From Sulfuricella sp. (lineage in GTDB: Bacteria; Pseudomonadota; Gammaproteobacteria; Burkholderiales; Sulfuricellaceae): DNA of 10,074 nucleotides. The stretch spans positions 1 through 10,074 of the forward strand of contig JAUYSN010000171.1 of assembly GCA_030696235.1 (NCBI GenBank), read 5' to 3'. This document shows positions 1 to 7,139 of this stretch, in pieces (the stretch's first letter is position 1; each line of letters starts with the position of its first letter). A program made the translations under genes and the position numbers. The notes under the pieces were generated by a model, which was given only the letters and a program-made list of their open reading frames with translations, was not told the origin of the DNA and did not search any database.

Positions 1-857
1 AGCGCGTTGACCGTCTTGATCACGTCGAACTCCTGGCGCGAGCAAGACGGGCAGGCAATGATATTCACCCCTTTGCTGCGGATATGCAGGCTCTTCAGGA
101 TGTCGAAGCCGACCTTGACCTCTTCCACCGGATCAGCTGCCCATGAAACCCGGATGGTGTCGCCGATGCCGGCGGCCAGCAACATGCCGAGGCCGATCGC
201 CGACTTGACGCTGCCGGAACGCAACCCACCCGCTTCGGTAATACCGAGGTGCAGCGGTTGCTCGATCTGGGCGGCGAGCAGCTTGTACGCCTCGACCGTG
301 GTGAACACGTCGGAAGCCTTGAGGCTCACCTTGAAATCCGGGAAATTCAGGCGATCGAGGATCTCGATGTGGCGCAGCGCCGATTCCACCAGCGCATCGG
401 GAGTGGGCTCGCCGTATTTCTTTTGCAGGTCCTTCTCCAGGGAGCCGGCGTTGACGCCGATGCGGATCGAAATGCCGTGGTCTTTCGCCGCCTGAACCAC
501 CGCCTGCACGCGATCCTCGCGCCCGATGTTGCCGGGGTTGATGCGCAAACAGTCCGCACCCAGTTCGGCGACGCGCAGGGCGATTTTGTAATCGAAGTGG
601 ATGTCGGTGATCAAGGGCACCGGCGAGCGCTTTTTGATCTCGCCGAAGGCCTCCGCCGCCTCCATGCTGGGAACGGAAACCCGCACGATATCCACACCCG
701 CCCTTGCTGCGCGGCCGATCTGGGCGAGCGTCGCCTCGACGTCGCAGGTTTCGGTGTTGGTCATGGTCTGTACGCTGATCGGCGCATCGCCCCCGACGGC
801 GACCGAACCGACCATGATCTGCCGGCTCTTGCGGCGGGGTATTTCAGGTTTAAACAT
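1..857 (-). CDS. ispG: 4-hydroxy-3-methylbut-2-enyl diphosphate synthase IspG (GcpE), 3' end cut by the window
   Basis: IspG is a cytoplasmic [4Fe-4S] enzyme of the MEP isoprenoid pathway. It reduces methylerythritol cyclodiphosphate to HMBPP. I translated 285 codons by eye without a stop. The protein follows E. coli IspG closely: RRKS near the start, QTMTNTET (30-37), [10 protein letters not shown] (85-94), [10 protein letters not shown] (103-112), [15 protein letters not shown] (131-145), KYGEPTP (147-153), [10 protein letters not shown] (202-211) and [12 protein letters not shown] (268-279). The last motif carries two of the three cluster cysteines (C269, C272); the third lies beyond the window edge. 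The ATG at 855-857 gives the expected N-terminus. It lies 14 nt after the rodZ stop, with only a weak GAG as ribosome binding site, so coupling to rodZ is likely. One oddity is W239 in the motif RVSWAADP, where E. coli has leucine. The identity is very secure. Confidence 0.97.
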   Translation of the reverse strand, partial: MFKPEIPRRKSRQIMVGSVAVGGDAPISVQTMTNTETCDVEATLAQIGRAARAGVDIVRVSVPSMEAAEAFGEIKKRSPVPLITDIHFDYKIALRVAELGADCLRINPGNIGREDRVQAVVQAAKDHGISIRIGVNAGSLEKDLQKKYGEPTPDALVESALRHIEILDRLNFPDFKVSLKASDVFTTVEAYKLLAAQIEQPLHLGITEAGGLRSGSVKSAIGLGMLLAAGIGDTIRVSWAADPVEEVKVGFDILKSLHIRSKGVNIIACPSCSRQEFDVIKTVNA

Positions 858-858
858 G

Positions 859-880
859 GGTTACTCGATGGTTACTCAAT
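859..880. repeat. 11-bp imperfect tandem duplication at the rodZ-ispG junction
   Basis: Two adjacent 11-bp units, 859-869 and 870-880, differ at one base (g867 versus a878). Read on the coding strand, the upstream unit contains the rodZ TAA stop. The downstream unit repeats GAGTAAC, and its GAG sits six bases before the ispG ATG, so it can serve as that gene's weak Shine-Dalgarno sequence. The repeat is seen directly; its role is inference. Confidence 0.8.
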
Positions 881-1765
881 GGTCAGTCGCGCCACATCCA
901 CCTTGGTGTGGGGCGCAAGGTCGACCGGCTTGTCTTTGTAAGTCAATCTGACGTGGGCGGCATTGCCAATCACCAGGGAAAACGGCGGGTTGCCCCGCAC
1001 CGACTGCTGGCTGCCTTTCGGGTTCAACTGATAAAAAATAACCTTACCGCTTCTATCCTTCACCTCGACCCAGGAATCACCGTCGAACACAAACTGCAGG
1101 CGCTGGCCACCGACTTCCGCCATGGGAGGAACTGGGGGAACGGGAGCATCCGCAGTAGCCGGAGCAACCGGGGCAGAGACGGGTACAGTTGCAGATCCGG
1201 GAGCCGGCTCAGCTTGATTCGTGACGGGCGCAGCCTGAAGCGGTGCCTCAGCCTGCGGCAACGACAGAACCATCGTGGTTTCTCCAGCGGACTTCACCGG
1301 CACATCCTGGAGTGATGGTTGCCCCTGGAGAAATTCGACCATTCCCCAGGACAAGACCAACACTGCCACACCGATGATTGCGGCATATTTCGTCCCGGGC
1401 TTGCCGGAGTGATCGCCAAACGGCATCAGCCTGCGCTTGCCGCCAAATTCGATCCTGCTCGTTGGCACGGCAATCGACTGGGCTTGAGGTGGCTCAGGCT
1501 GGCAGAGTGCCAGCAACGGTTCGGGATCGAGATGCACCAGCTTGGCATAATTCCGCAAAAAGCCACGCAGAAATGTCTTGCCCGGCAGGCTGGCATGGTC
1601 ATCCGCCTCCAGTGCCTCGATCTGGCGCGGAGCAAGCCTGAGTTGACGTGCCACTTCAGCCACGCTCAAGCCAAGCCGCTCGCGCGCTTCGGCTAGCACC
1701 TTGCCCGCACTCGGCCTGGCCTCTGTCTGCTGCTCAGCAGCAGCACCCTCAAATTCTTCAGTCAC
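872..1765 (-). CDS. rodZ: Cytoskeleton-associated cell shape protein RodZ (HTH plus DUF4115)
   Basis: RodZ is a bitopic inner-membrane protein that links MreB filaments to the elongasome and keeps cells rod-shaped. The 297-residue protein has the family layout in order. A cytoplasmic helix-turn-helix of the HTH_25 type spans about 20-88 (GKVLAEARERLGLSVAEVA, then FLRGFLRNYAKLV). A basic stretch precedes a single membrane helix at about 127-147 (YAAIIGVAVLVLSWGMVEFL). A Pro/Ala/Val-rich periplasmic linker covers about 170-216. A C-terminal DUF4115 beta domain at about 222-295 includes SWVEVKDRSGKVIFYQ. The start is GTG at 1763-1765, supported by AGAGG six bases upstream. It lies 12 nt after the pilW stop. 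The position between pilW and ispG is the conserved proteobacterial one. An independent transcription factor is unlikely given the membrane helix and DUF4115. Confidence 0.93.
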   Translation of the reverse strand: MTEEFEGAAAEQQTEARPSAGKVLAEARERLGLSVAEVARQLRLAPRQIEALEADDHASLPGKTFLRGFLRNYAKLVHLDPEPLLALCQPEPPQAQSIAVPTSRIEFGGKRRLMPFGDHSGKPGTKYAAIIGVAVLVLSWGMVEFLQGQPSLQDVPVKSAGETTMVLSLPQAEAPLQAAPVTNQAEPAPGSATVPVSAPVAPATADAPVPPVPPMAEVGGQRLQFVFDGDSWVEVKDRSGKVIFYQLNPKGSQQSVRGNPPFSLVIGNAAHVRLTYKDKPVDLAPHTKVDVARLTIE

Positions 1766-1777
1766 TCAATACCTCTG

Positions 1778-2557
1778 TCACTCATATTTCCCGCTGCGCA
1801 ACGCCTGGGCTTCGGGCGAATCGGGGAAGGTTTTCCTCAGTTGCAGACCATAACTGGCTTCGTCGTTGCGATTACCCATCCGGCGTTCAATGCGTATCCC
1901 CAGCCACAAGCTTTCCGGGGTCGGCGCGGCAATCTGGGAAAACTGATTGATAAATTTCCTGGCCTCGCCGTAGTTTCCACGCTTGAAGTTAATATCGGCC
2001 AAGTGGAATAGTGCCTGAGGCTGACGAGGTTGAAGCCTGATCGCTTTCAGCAGAAACTCCTCAGCTTCAACGTCGTCATTTTTCTTGCGCGCACAAATCC
2101 CGGCGTTGAGATAAGACTTCTCGGGTGTGGCATACAGGGGATTCTTCAGGGCCGCCATGAAATACCGGATGGAATCGTCAATCTTGCCGCGCTGGCAAAG
2201 AAACCAGCCGTAATTGTTGTTGGTGTCGGAATCGGCACTGCTCAGGCTGAGCGAGCGGCGAAAATTCTCTTCCGCCTTGTCATCCTCGCGCAACGTCATG
2301 TAAACCAGGCCCAGCATGTTATACGCAGGCGCGAAGCCGGAATCCGCCCGGATCGCCACATTCAGCTCCTCCAGCGCCACGCCTAACTGACCGGAGCTAA
2401 AATAGGCCGCGCCCAGATCGGTGTGAATCTGGGCACGCTGGCGCGCTTCGGTCTGCTCTTCCGCGGATGCGTAACCACCCGCCAGAAATCCTGCTCCGAG
2501 CAGCGTCAGGAATAACAGTCGCTTAAATTTTTGCTTCAGGTTTTGCTCCCTGCTCAT
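1778..2557 (-). CDS. pilW: Type IV pilus biogenesis/stability protein PilW (PilF family), TPR protein
   Basis: PilW/PilF proteins are TPR proteins that help the outer-membrane secretin PilQ multimerise and stabilise type IV pili. The 259-residue product has a basic, hydrophobic signal sequence (1-32). TPR-like helical pairs fill about 43-240; examples are [20 protein letters not shown] (61-80), [20 protein letters not shown] (111-130) and [21 protein letters not shown] (167-187). Known members are usually lipoproteins. Here the lipobox-like LAGG (25-28) has glycine (GGT) where the lipidated cysteine is expected. The sequence instead offers a plausible signal peptidase I site after ASA (30-32). 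The ATG at 2555-2557 overlaps the rlmN stop as ATGA, and GAGG lies upstream, so translation is probably coupled. The family call rests on TPR content plus the conserved location between rlmN and rodZ. Confidence 0.88.
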   Translation of the reverse strand: MSREQNLKQKFKRLLFLTLLGAGFLAGGYASAEEQTEARQRAQIHTDLGAAYFSSGQLGVALEELNVAIRADSGFAPAYNMLGLVYMTLREDDKAEENFRRSLSLSSADSDTNNNYGWFLCQRGKIDDSIRYFMAALKNPLYATPEKSYLNAGICARKKNDDVEAEEFLLKAIRLQPRQPQALFHLADINFKRGNYGEARKFINQFSQIAAPTPESLWLGIRIERRMGNRNDEASYGLQLRKTFPDSPEAQALRSGKYE

Positions 2558-3633
2558 GCAGCCACCTCAATTTTTATCGTGCGCCTGGTTTTATCCTGCA
2601 CTTTGCCGGCCAGCTGGCCACATGCGGCGTCGATGTCGTCACCACGAGTCTTGCGTGTCGTCACCACGCGCCCGGCATCGATCAAAATCGCTCCAAAACG
2701 GCGAATGACATCAGCGGGCGAACGCTTGTATTCAGAATCCGGGAACGGATTAAATGGGATCAGGTTGAATTTGCACGGCACGTCACGCGTCAGGGCGGCC
2801 AGCTCACGCGCATGAGCGGGGCTATCGTTGACGCCGTCCAGCATGACGTATTCGAAAGTAATGAAATCCCGCGGCGCATCGACGACATAACGACGGCAGG
2901 CCGCCATCAGATCGCTCAGCGGGTATTTCTTGTTGATCGGCACCAGTATGTCGCGCAGCGCGTCGTTCGGCGCATGCAGCGAAACCGCCAGCGCCACCGG
3001 GCACTGCTCGCGCAGACGATCCATGGCAGGGACGATACCGGAAGTGCTGACCGTCACACGGCGGCGCGACAAGCCATAGGCGTTGTCGTCCAGCATCAGG
3101 TGCAACGCGGTCACGGTGTTGTCGAAATTGAGCAGGGGCTCACCCATGCCCATCAGCACCACGTTGCCGATTACTCGTTCATTTCTTGGTGTGCATCCCA
3201 GCGCCTTGTTCGCCCACCACAACTGGCCGATGATCTCGGCCACGCCGAGGTTGCGGTTAAAACCCTGCCGTCCGGTAGAACAAAAACTGCACTCCAGGGC
3301 GCAACCCACCTGAGAGGAAACACACAGAGTGCCGCGATCACCCTCGGGAATGAACACGGTTTCAACGCCCTGCCCCGCACCCACGTCGAGCAGCCACTTG
3401 CGCGTGCCGTCGTCGGAAATCTGCTCCTGCATCAAGCGCGGCGGTTCGACTACCGCCAGCCCGCTCAACTTCTCCCGCAGCGCCTTGGACAGATCGCTCA
3501 TCCGGGAGAAATCGCTTTCCCCGAACTGATGCATCCAGCGCAGCAGCTGCTTGGCGCGGAACGGCTTTTCGCCGCATTCCGCGAAGAAAACAGCAAGCTT
3601 TTCTTGGTCGAAGTCGAGCAGGTTGACAGTCAT
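2554..3633 (-). CDS. rlmN: Dual-specificity 23S rRNA/tRNA adenine-C2 methyltransferase RlmN
   Basis: RlmN is a cytoplasmic radical-SAM enzyme that methylates C2 of A2503 in 23S rRNA and of A37 in some tRNAs. The 359-residue length is normal. The radical-SAM cluster motif CxxxCxxC is C111-ALE-C115-SF-C118, followed by [12 protein letters not shown]104 in [11 protein letters not shown] and C338 in [11 protein letters not shown] match the two further catalytic cysteines of E. coli RlmN (C118 and C355). [12 protein letters not shown] and SLHAPND are also present. The ATG at 3631-3633 shares its A with the ndk stop (TAATG) and lacks a well-spaced Shine-Dalgarno, which points to translational coupling with ndk. 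The 3' end overlaps pilW by four bases. The identification is firm; the Cfr resistance paralogue is ruled out by the length, the sequence and the operon context. Confidence 0.98.
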   Translation of the reverse strand: MTVNLLDFDQEKLAVFFAECGEKPFRAKQLLRWMHQFGESDFSRMSDLSKALREKLSGLAVVEPPRLMQEQISDDGTRKWLLDVGAGQGVETVFIPEGDRGTLCVSSQVGCALECSFCSTGRQGFNRNLGVAEIIGQLWWANKALGCTPRNERVIGNVVLMGMGEPLLNFDNTVTALHLMLDDNAYGLSRRRVTVSTSGIVPAMDRLREQCPVALAVSLHAPNDALRDILVPINKKYPLSDLMAACRRYVVDAPRDFITFEYVMLDGVNDSPAHARELAALTRDVPCKFNLIPFNPFPDSEYKRSPADVIRRFGAILIDAGRVVTTRKTRGDDIDAACGQLAGKVQDKTRRTIKIEVAA

Positions 3634-4058
3634 TAACGGGTATAGACTTCCATCGACGGGAAGAAATAGGCAATCTCAATCCCGGCATTTTCCAGGCTGT
3701 CGGAGCCGTGCACTGCGTTGGCGTCGATGCTCTCGGCGAAATCGGCGCGGATAGTGCCCTTGTCGGCCTTCTTCGGATCGGTGGCGCCCATCAGCTCGCG
3801 GTTCTTGGCGACAGCGTTCTCGCCTTCCAGCGCCTGCACCATCACCGGACCGGACATCATGAATTCAACCAGGTCCTTGAAGAAAGGACGCTCGCGATGA
3901 ATCGCGTAGAAGCCTTCGGCTTCAGTACGGCTCAGATGAATCATGCGCGAGGCGACGATTTTCAGGCCATTGCTTTCGAAGCGGGAATAAATTTTGCCGA
4001 TCACGTTTTTTGCCACTGCGTCGGGTTTGATGATTGAGAGGGTGCGTTCAACAGCCAT
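3633..4058 (-). CDS. ndk: Nucleoside diphosphate kinase
   Basis: Ndk moves the gamma phosphate of ATP to other nucleoside diphosphates through a phosphohistidine and so balances the NTP and dNTP pools. The 141-residue protein is full length for the bacterial enzyme. It begins with [12 protein letters not shown], which contains the substrate-binding lysine K11. The active-site motif NAVHGSDS places the catalytic histidine at H117, and [18 protein letters not shown] (91-108) is the conserved nucleotide-binding stretch. The ATG at 4056-4058 is preceded by a good GGAG Shine-Dalgarno about eight bases upstream. It is the first gene of the ndk-rlmN-pilW-rodZ-ispG operon, and the AT-rich region upstream is the likely promoter site. 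Its TAA stop overlaps the rlmN start by one base. Confidence 0.98.
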   Translation of the reverse strand: MAVERTLSIIKPDAVAKNVIGKIYSRFESNGLKIVASRMIHLSRTEAEGFYAIHRERPFFKDLVEFMMSGPVMVQALEGENAVAKNRELMGATDPKKADKGTIRADFAESIDANAVHGSDSLENAGIEIAYFFPSMEVYTR

Positions 4059-4093
4059 TCTTTATTCTCCAGAAGTTTAATTAAAAACGTGTA

Positions 4094-4122
4094 AAAATAC
4101 CACATTTATCACATAAAATAAA
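4094..4122 (-). promoter_or_regulatory. Candidate sigma70 promoter for the ndk operon
   Basis: The 80 bp before ndk are much more AT-rich than their surroundings. On the minus strand an extended -10 element, TGGTATTTT, has its hexamer at 4099-4094. A weak -35-like TTTATT lies at 4122-4117, with a 17-bp spacer. Only four of six and three of six bases match consensus, so the exact boxes are uncertain, although a promoter somewhere here is likely. Confidence 0.35.
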
Positions 4123-4141
4123 CGTCTTATGCGACCTTAAC

Positions 4142-4221
4142 CCCCTGCGCTGTTGCGGCCGGGGATATCGCGCCACCATGCAGCGCTGCAAGCGTAGTCT
4201 GGATGCAAGATCCTGGCTACG
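4142..4221. repeat. Cluster of inverted repeats between the AEC permease gene and ndk
   Basis: The 211-bp gap 4059-4269 holds no gene I can support. It contains three dyads. At 4193-4221, CGTAG pairs with CTACG and, inside a 3x3 internal loop, GGAT pairs with ATCC around a five-base loop. TGCAGCGCTGCA at 4179-4190 is a perfect 12-bp palindrome. At 4142-4164, CCCC pairs with GGGG, enclosing CGC-TGTT-GCG. None has a T-tract on the minus strand, so none is a standard terminator. The first looks to me like a degenerate form of the dispersed GTAGCCCGGAT...ATCCGGG-type palindromes common in Beta- and Gammaproteobacteria, which is recollection, not a search result. Confidence 0.45.
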
Positions 4222-4269
4222 AACTGAGTGGGATGTACCGCAAGCGCGACACCCCTTAACTTGAGCCCG

Positions 4270-5166
4270 TCAAAACCCCATCAGCAGCAGCCACATCGGC
4301 AGCGTCACCATCGCCAGCAGCGTGGTCACCATCACCTGGGCGGCGCTGATGCTGCCGTCCCCGCCCATGCGCATCGCCAGCACGTAAGACACGGTCGAGA
4401 CCGGCAGCGCCGCCATCAGCACGGCGATGTGAAAATACACCCCGGTCAGACCAAAGGCCGATGCCAGCCCCCAGGCAATGGCGGGCAGCACCAGCAGCTT
4501 CACGATCACGCCATACCACAGGGTTCCCCGGTGGTGGTTCAAACTCTGTAACTTCAAGCCGGCGCCGACGGCGATCAGTCCCATCGGTAGTGAAGCCTGG
4601 GAGAGAAGCGCGATGGGGCGCTGCAATAAATCCGGCAAATGCAGCCCCGCCAGGCTGAAGGAAATCCCTCCCGCAGTGGCCATGATCAGTGGATTGAACA
4701 GGATCTCCTTCAACCAGTGACCCTCGCCGTGGCGCGCCAGCGCCCACACCGATGCCACATTGGCCATCGGCACCAGAAAACCCATCAGCAATCCGATCGC
4801 CGCCAGCCCATCCTGACCATGGATAGACCCCGCCACGGCCAATCCCACGTAGCTGTTGAAACGAAAGGACGACTGGAACGATGCAGCAAACACTTTGGGC
4901 GGCGCGTGGAATAGATATTTCGCAACATAACCGAGGATCATGCCGGCCAGCATGTAAAGGGTGGCCACCTCCAGCATCGGCGTGGCTGCACCCAGATCGA
5001 TCTGGAAACCGGACAGGGAATGAAACAGCAGAGCAGGGAAAAACACGTAGTAAATCAGCCTGTCCAATTGCGGCCAGAAATCGTCGCTCAAACGGAACCA
5101 TCGGCGCAGACCGTAGCCTAGCAGGATCAGGGCAAAGATTGGAAAGATGGCCTGCGCAACGGACAT
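4270..5166 (-). CDS. AEC family transporter (auxin efflux carrier / Mem_trans fold)
   Basis: This is a 298-residue inner-membrane permease of the AEC family (PF03547). Known bacterial members include malonate and malate carriers and many of unknown substrate. The protein is strongly hydrophobic, with about ten predicted membrane segments in two five-helix halves. Segment one is IFPIFALILLGYGLRRWF (8-24). Family-like features are DRLIYYVFFPALLFHSL (35-51), the FQSSFRFNSYVGLA stretch (97-110), NPLIMATAGG (158-167) and SLPMGLIAVGAGL (192-204). The ATG at 5164-5166 has GAGG four bases upstream, a short spacing. The gene lies only about 30 bp after the terminator of the TRAP operon, with no clear promoter of its own, so readthrough may supply it. 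Next to dctPQM a carboxylate substrate is a reasonable guess, but the sequence does not show which one. Confidence 0.85.
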   Translation of the reverse strand: MSVAQAIFPIFALILLGYGLRRWFRLSDDFWPQLDRLIYYVFFPALLFHSLSGFQIDLGAATPMLEVATLYMLAGMILGYVAKYLFHAPPKVFAASFQSSFRFNSYVGLAVAGSIHGQDGLAAIGLLMGFLVPMANVASVWALARHGEGHWLKEILFNPLIMATAGGISFSLAGLHLPDLLQRPIALLSQASLPMGLIAVGAGLKLQSLNHHRGTLWYGVIVKLLVLPAIAWGLASAFGLTGVYFHIAVLMAALPVSTVSYVLAMRMGGDGSISAAQVMVTTLLAMVTLPMWLLLMGF

Positions 5167-5196
5167 GTCGCCTCGACAAGGTCGTAATCAGGGGTT

Positions 5197-5229
5197 AAAA
5201 AGGAACGCCCCGCAAGCAGGCGGGGCGTT
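5197..5229 (-). terminator. Rho-independent terminator after dctM
   Basis: AACGCCCCGC (5204-5213) and GCGGGGCGTT (5220-5229) form a perfect 10-bp GC-rich stem around a six-base loop. On the minus strand the stem is followed by CC and five T residues (5201-5197). It begins 20 bp beyond the dctM stop and ends about 30 bp before the AEC permease start, so it should end most transcripts of the TRAP operon. Confidence 0.92.
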
Positions 5230-5249
5230 GCACGAAGAGCTAAATCGGC

Positions 5250-6539
5250 TTACTTATACAACAGATTCGGCAGCCACAAGGTAACTTCCGGCACATAGGT
5301 AATCAGGCCGAGATAGAGCAGCATGATGCCTACCCACGGCAACGTCGCGATGGAAACCTCGGTCAGCCCCATCTTCGCCAGATGGCTGGCGACGAACAGG
5401 TTCAATCCCACCGGCGGATGGATCATGCCGATTTCCATGTTCACCACCATGATGATGCCGAGATGGATCGGGTCGATGCCCAGGGTTTTGGCAATCGGCA
5501 GGAACAGCGGCGCCAGGATCAGAACGATGGAGCTGGGCTCCATGAATTGCCCCGCCGCGAGCAGGGCGAGATTCACCACCAGCAGGAACATCCAGGGTTC
5601 CAGATTCTGCGCGACCACCCAGGTGGACATCGCCTGCGGGATTTGCTCCGAAGTCAGCAGGAAGGAGAACAGGATGGCGTTGGTGATGATGTAGAGCAGC
5701 ATGGCGCTGGTATTGGCCGCGCTCAGCAGCACCTTGGGGACTTCCTTCCACTTCAGGTCGCGGTAAATGAACATCGCCGCGACAAAAGCATAGACCGCAG
5801 CAACCGCCGCCGCCTCGGTCGGGGTAAAAATGCCGCCGTAAATACCACCGATGATGATGACCACGAGGAACATTCCCCACCAGGCATCCCTGAACGATTC
5901 CCAGAATTCCCGGGCCGTGGGTTTGGGCTGGGTCGGAAAGTTGTGCCGCTTGGCCTGGACATACACCAGCGACATCATGATGAGCGCAAGCAGGAAGCCC
6001 GGCACGATGCCGGCAATGAACAATTTTCCGGCGCTCTCGCTGGTGGCAACTGCATAGATGATCATCACGATGGAAGGCGGGATCAGGATACCCAGCGAGC
6101 CGGCAGTCGCGATCACGCCCACGCCGAAACGCTTCGGATAGCCCGCAGCCACCATGGCGGGCAGCATCACCGAGCCGATCGCCATTACCGTGGCCGGACT
6201 GGAGCCGGAGATCGTGGCAAAAAAGGCACTCGCCAACACTGCCGCCATCGCCATACCACCCGGCATCCAGCCCACCACGTTGTTGGCGAAGCGGATGATG
6301 CGCTTGGCGATCTTGCCGTCGATCAGGAATTGTCCGGAAAGCACGAAGAACGGTACCGCCATGATGGCATAGCTCTCCAGCCCAGTGAACAGGCGCTGCG
6401 AGATGATGTTGACGGTATCCATCGAAAACGTTGAAAAACCGAGCAAAAACACCAGCACGGTCATGCCGAGCGCAATGGAAATGGGCGTGCCGGTAATGAG
6501 GAGCAGCAGCAGGATGGAAATGATGATCAGGAAGGTCAT
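5250..6539 (-). CDS. dctM: TRAP transporter large permease subunit DctM
   Basis: DctM is the large inner-membrane subunit of a TRAP transporter. It carries the ion-coupled translocation path for substrate delivered by DctP. The 429-residue length is typical for unfused DctM. It starts with a hydrophobic hairpin holding ITGTPISIALG (15-25). Other conserved stretches are VPFFVLSGQFL (62-72), SAFFATISGSSPATVMAIGS (104-123), GSLGILIPPSIVMIIYA (148-163) and the C-terminal IHPPVGLNLFVAS (373-385); about a dozen membrane helices are expected. The ATG at 6537-6539 overlaps the dctQ stop as ATGA and has a strong AGGAGGT six bases upstream, so both coupling and independent initiation are possible. A strong terminator follows. 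The similar all-DctM-type DctPQM order supports the call. Confidence 0.96.
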   Translation of the reverse strand: MTFLIIISILLLLLITGTPISIALGMTVLVFLLGFSTFSMDTVNIISQRLFTGLESYAIMAVPFFVLSGQFLIDGKIAKRIIRFANNVVGWMPGGMAMAAVLASAFFATISGSSPATVMAIGSVMLPAMVAAGYPKRFGVGVIATAGSLGILIPPSIVMIIYAVATSESAGKLFIAGIVPGFLLALIMMSLVYVQAKRHNFPTQPKPTAREFWESFRDAWWGMFLVVIIIGGIYGGIFTPTEAAAVAAVYAFVAAMFIYRDLKWKEVPKVLLSAANTSAMLLYIITNAILFSFLLTSEQIPQAMSTWVVAQNLEPWMFLLVVNLALLAAGQFMEPSSIVLILAPLFLPIAKTLGIDPIHLGIIMVVNMEIGMIHPPVGLNLFVASHLAKMGLTEVSIATLPWVGIMLLYLGLITYVPEVTLWLPNLLYK

Positions 6540-7063
6540 GACCGCACCTCCTGCTCGATTTCACTGCTGCCCTCATCGGCATAAGCATGGGTATGGATAT
6601 GACCGCTGCGGAAGAAGAGCAGCATCGCCTGGATGAAACGGTAGCACATCAGGCCGGAACCGAAAGGGATCGCCAGGTAGATCACCCACATCGGCCATTC
6701 CAGGTCAGGAGAAATCTGGCCGGTACCGTAGATGAAGATCACCCAGCGCGCACCGAAAAAGGCGATCACGCCGGTGAAAATCACGCCCAGCGACATGGCG
6801 GTGATAATCAGAAAACGCTTGAACGAAGGGCGCGCCGCGTTAACCACGAAATCCACGCCGATGTGGATGCCGGTGCGCACGCCATAGGCGGCGCCGAATT
6901 TTGCCATCCAGATGAACAGGTAGATAGTGAGTTCCTGCGCCCAGCTGATGCCGGCGCCGCCCAGATAGCGCATCGCCACAGCGGCAAACGTAACCAGCGT
7001 GGCGGTAGCCATGAAGGTGACGATCAGGGTTTCTTCCAGACGATCCAGAATACGGTTAATCAT
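6536..7063 (-). CDS. dctQ: TRAP transporter small permease subunit DctQ
   Basis: DctQ is the small membrane subunit that forms a complex with DctM. The 175-residue protein has the expected four membrane helices, at about 14-33, 45-62, 83-106 and 124-150. The stretch AQELTIYLFIWMAKFGAAYGVRTGIHIGVDF (42-72) is characteristic of the family, and ISPDLEWPMWVIYLAIPFGSGLM sits in the last part. The C-terminal tail is polar with alternating histidines (HIHTHAY) and then acidic residues. The ATG at 7061-7063 lacks a good Shine-Dalgarno. An out-of-frame ATG nine bases earlier opens a three-codon frame whose stop overlaps this start, which could be chance. An intrinsic terminator lies between dctP and this gene, so its expression is likely lower than that of dctP. 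Confidence 0.93.
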   Translation of the reverse strand: MINRILDRLEETLIVTFMATATLVTFAAVAMRYLGGAGISWAQELTIYLFIWMAKFGAAYGVRTGIHIGVDFVVNAARPSFKRFLIITAMSLGVIFTGVIAFFGARWVIFIYGTGQISPDLEWPMWVIYLAIPFGSGLMCYRFIQAMLLFFRSGHIHTHAYADEGSSEIEQEVRS

Positions 7064-7094
7064 ATCGGCATCGCTTTAATTTTCAAACCTGGCC

Positions 7095-7120
7095 AAAAAA
7101 ACCCCGGCGCGAGGCCGGGA
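7095..7120 (-). terminator. Intrinsic terminator between dctP and dctQ
   Basis: On the minus strand CCCGGC (7119-7114), a five-base loop and GCCGGG (7108-7103) form a six-bp stem, extendable by a T-G wobble pair. A single G and then seven T residues (7101-7095) follow. It lies 20 bp after the dctP stop and about 30 bp before dctQ, inside what is otherwise one transport operon. Such a site would favour more DctP than DctQM, as expected for a periplasmic binding protein. Confidence 0.85.
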
Positions 7121-7139
7121 TCCGGGAGTTGCAGTTCAA

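Noticed and set aside
2812..3636. Long plus-strand open frame (274 codons) opposite rlmN
   Set aside because: It is the antisense of a fully conserved radical-SAM gene, has His/Gln/Arg-heavy composition typical of an antisense shadow, and shows no known motif.
3633..3636. Overlaps at ndk/rlmN and rlmN/pilW as signs of frameshift or error
   Set aside because: TAATG and ATGA overlaps are normal operon junctions, and all the proteins are full length.
4178..4263. Short plus-strand frame in the gap before ndk
   Set aside because: No Shine-Dalgarno, built on palindromic sequence, no recognisable product.
5382..6434. Long plus-strand open frame (350 codons) opposite dctM, rich in His, Asp and Arg
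   Set aside because: Antisense of a hydrophobic membrane protein gives exactly this composition, and no domain is visible.
5254..6588. 444-codon minus-strand frame overlapping dctM in another frame
   Set aside because: Low-complexity His/Arg/Gly product; the dctM frame has clear TRAP motifs and a strong ribosome binding site.
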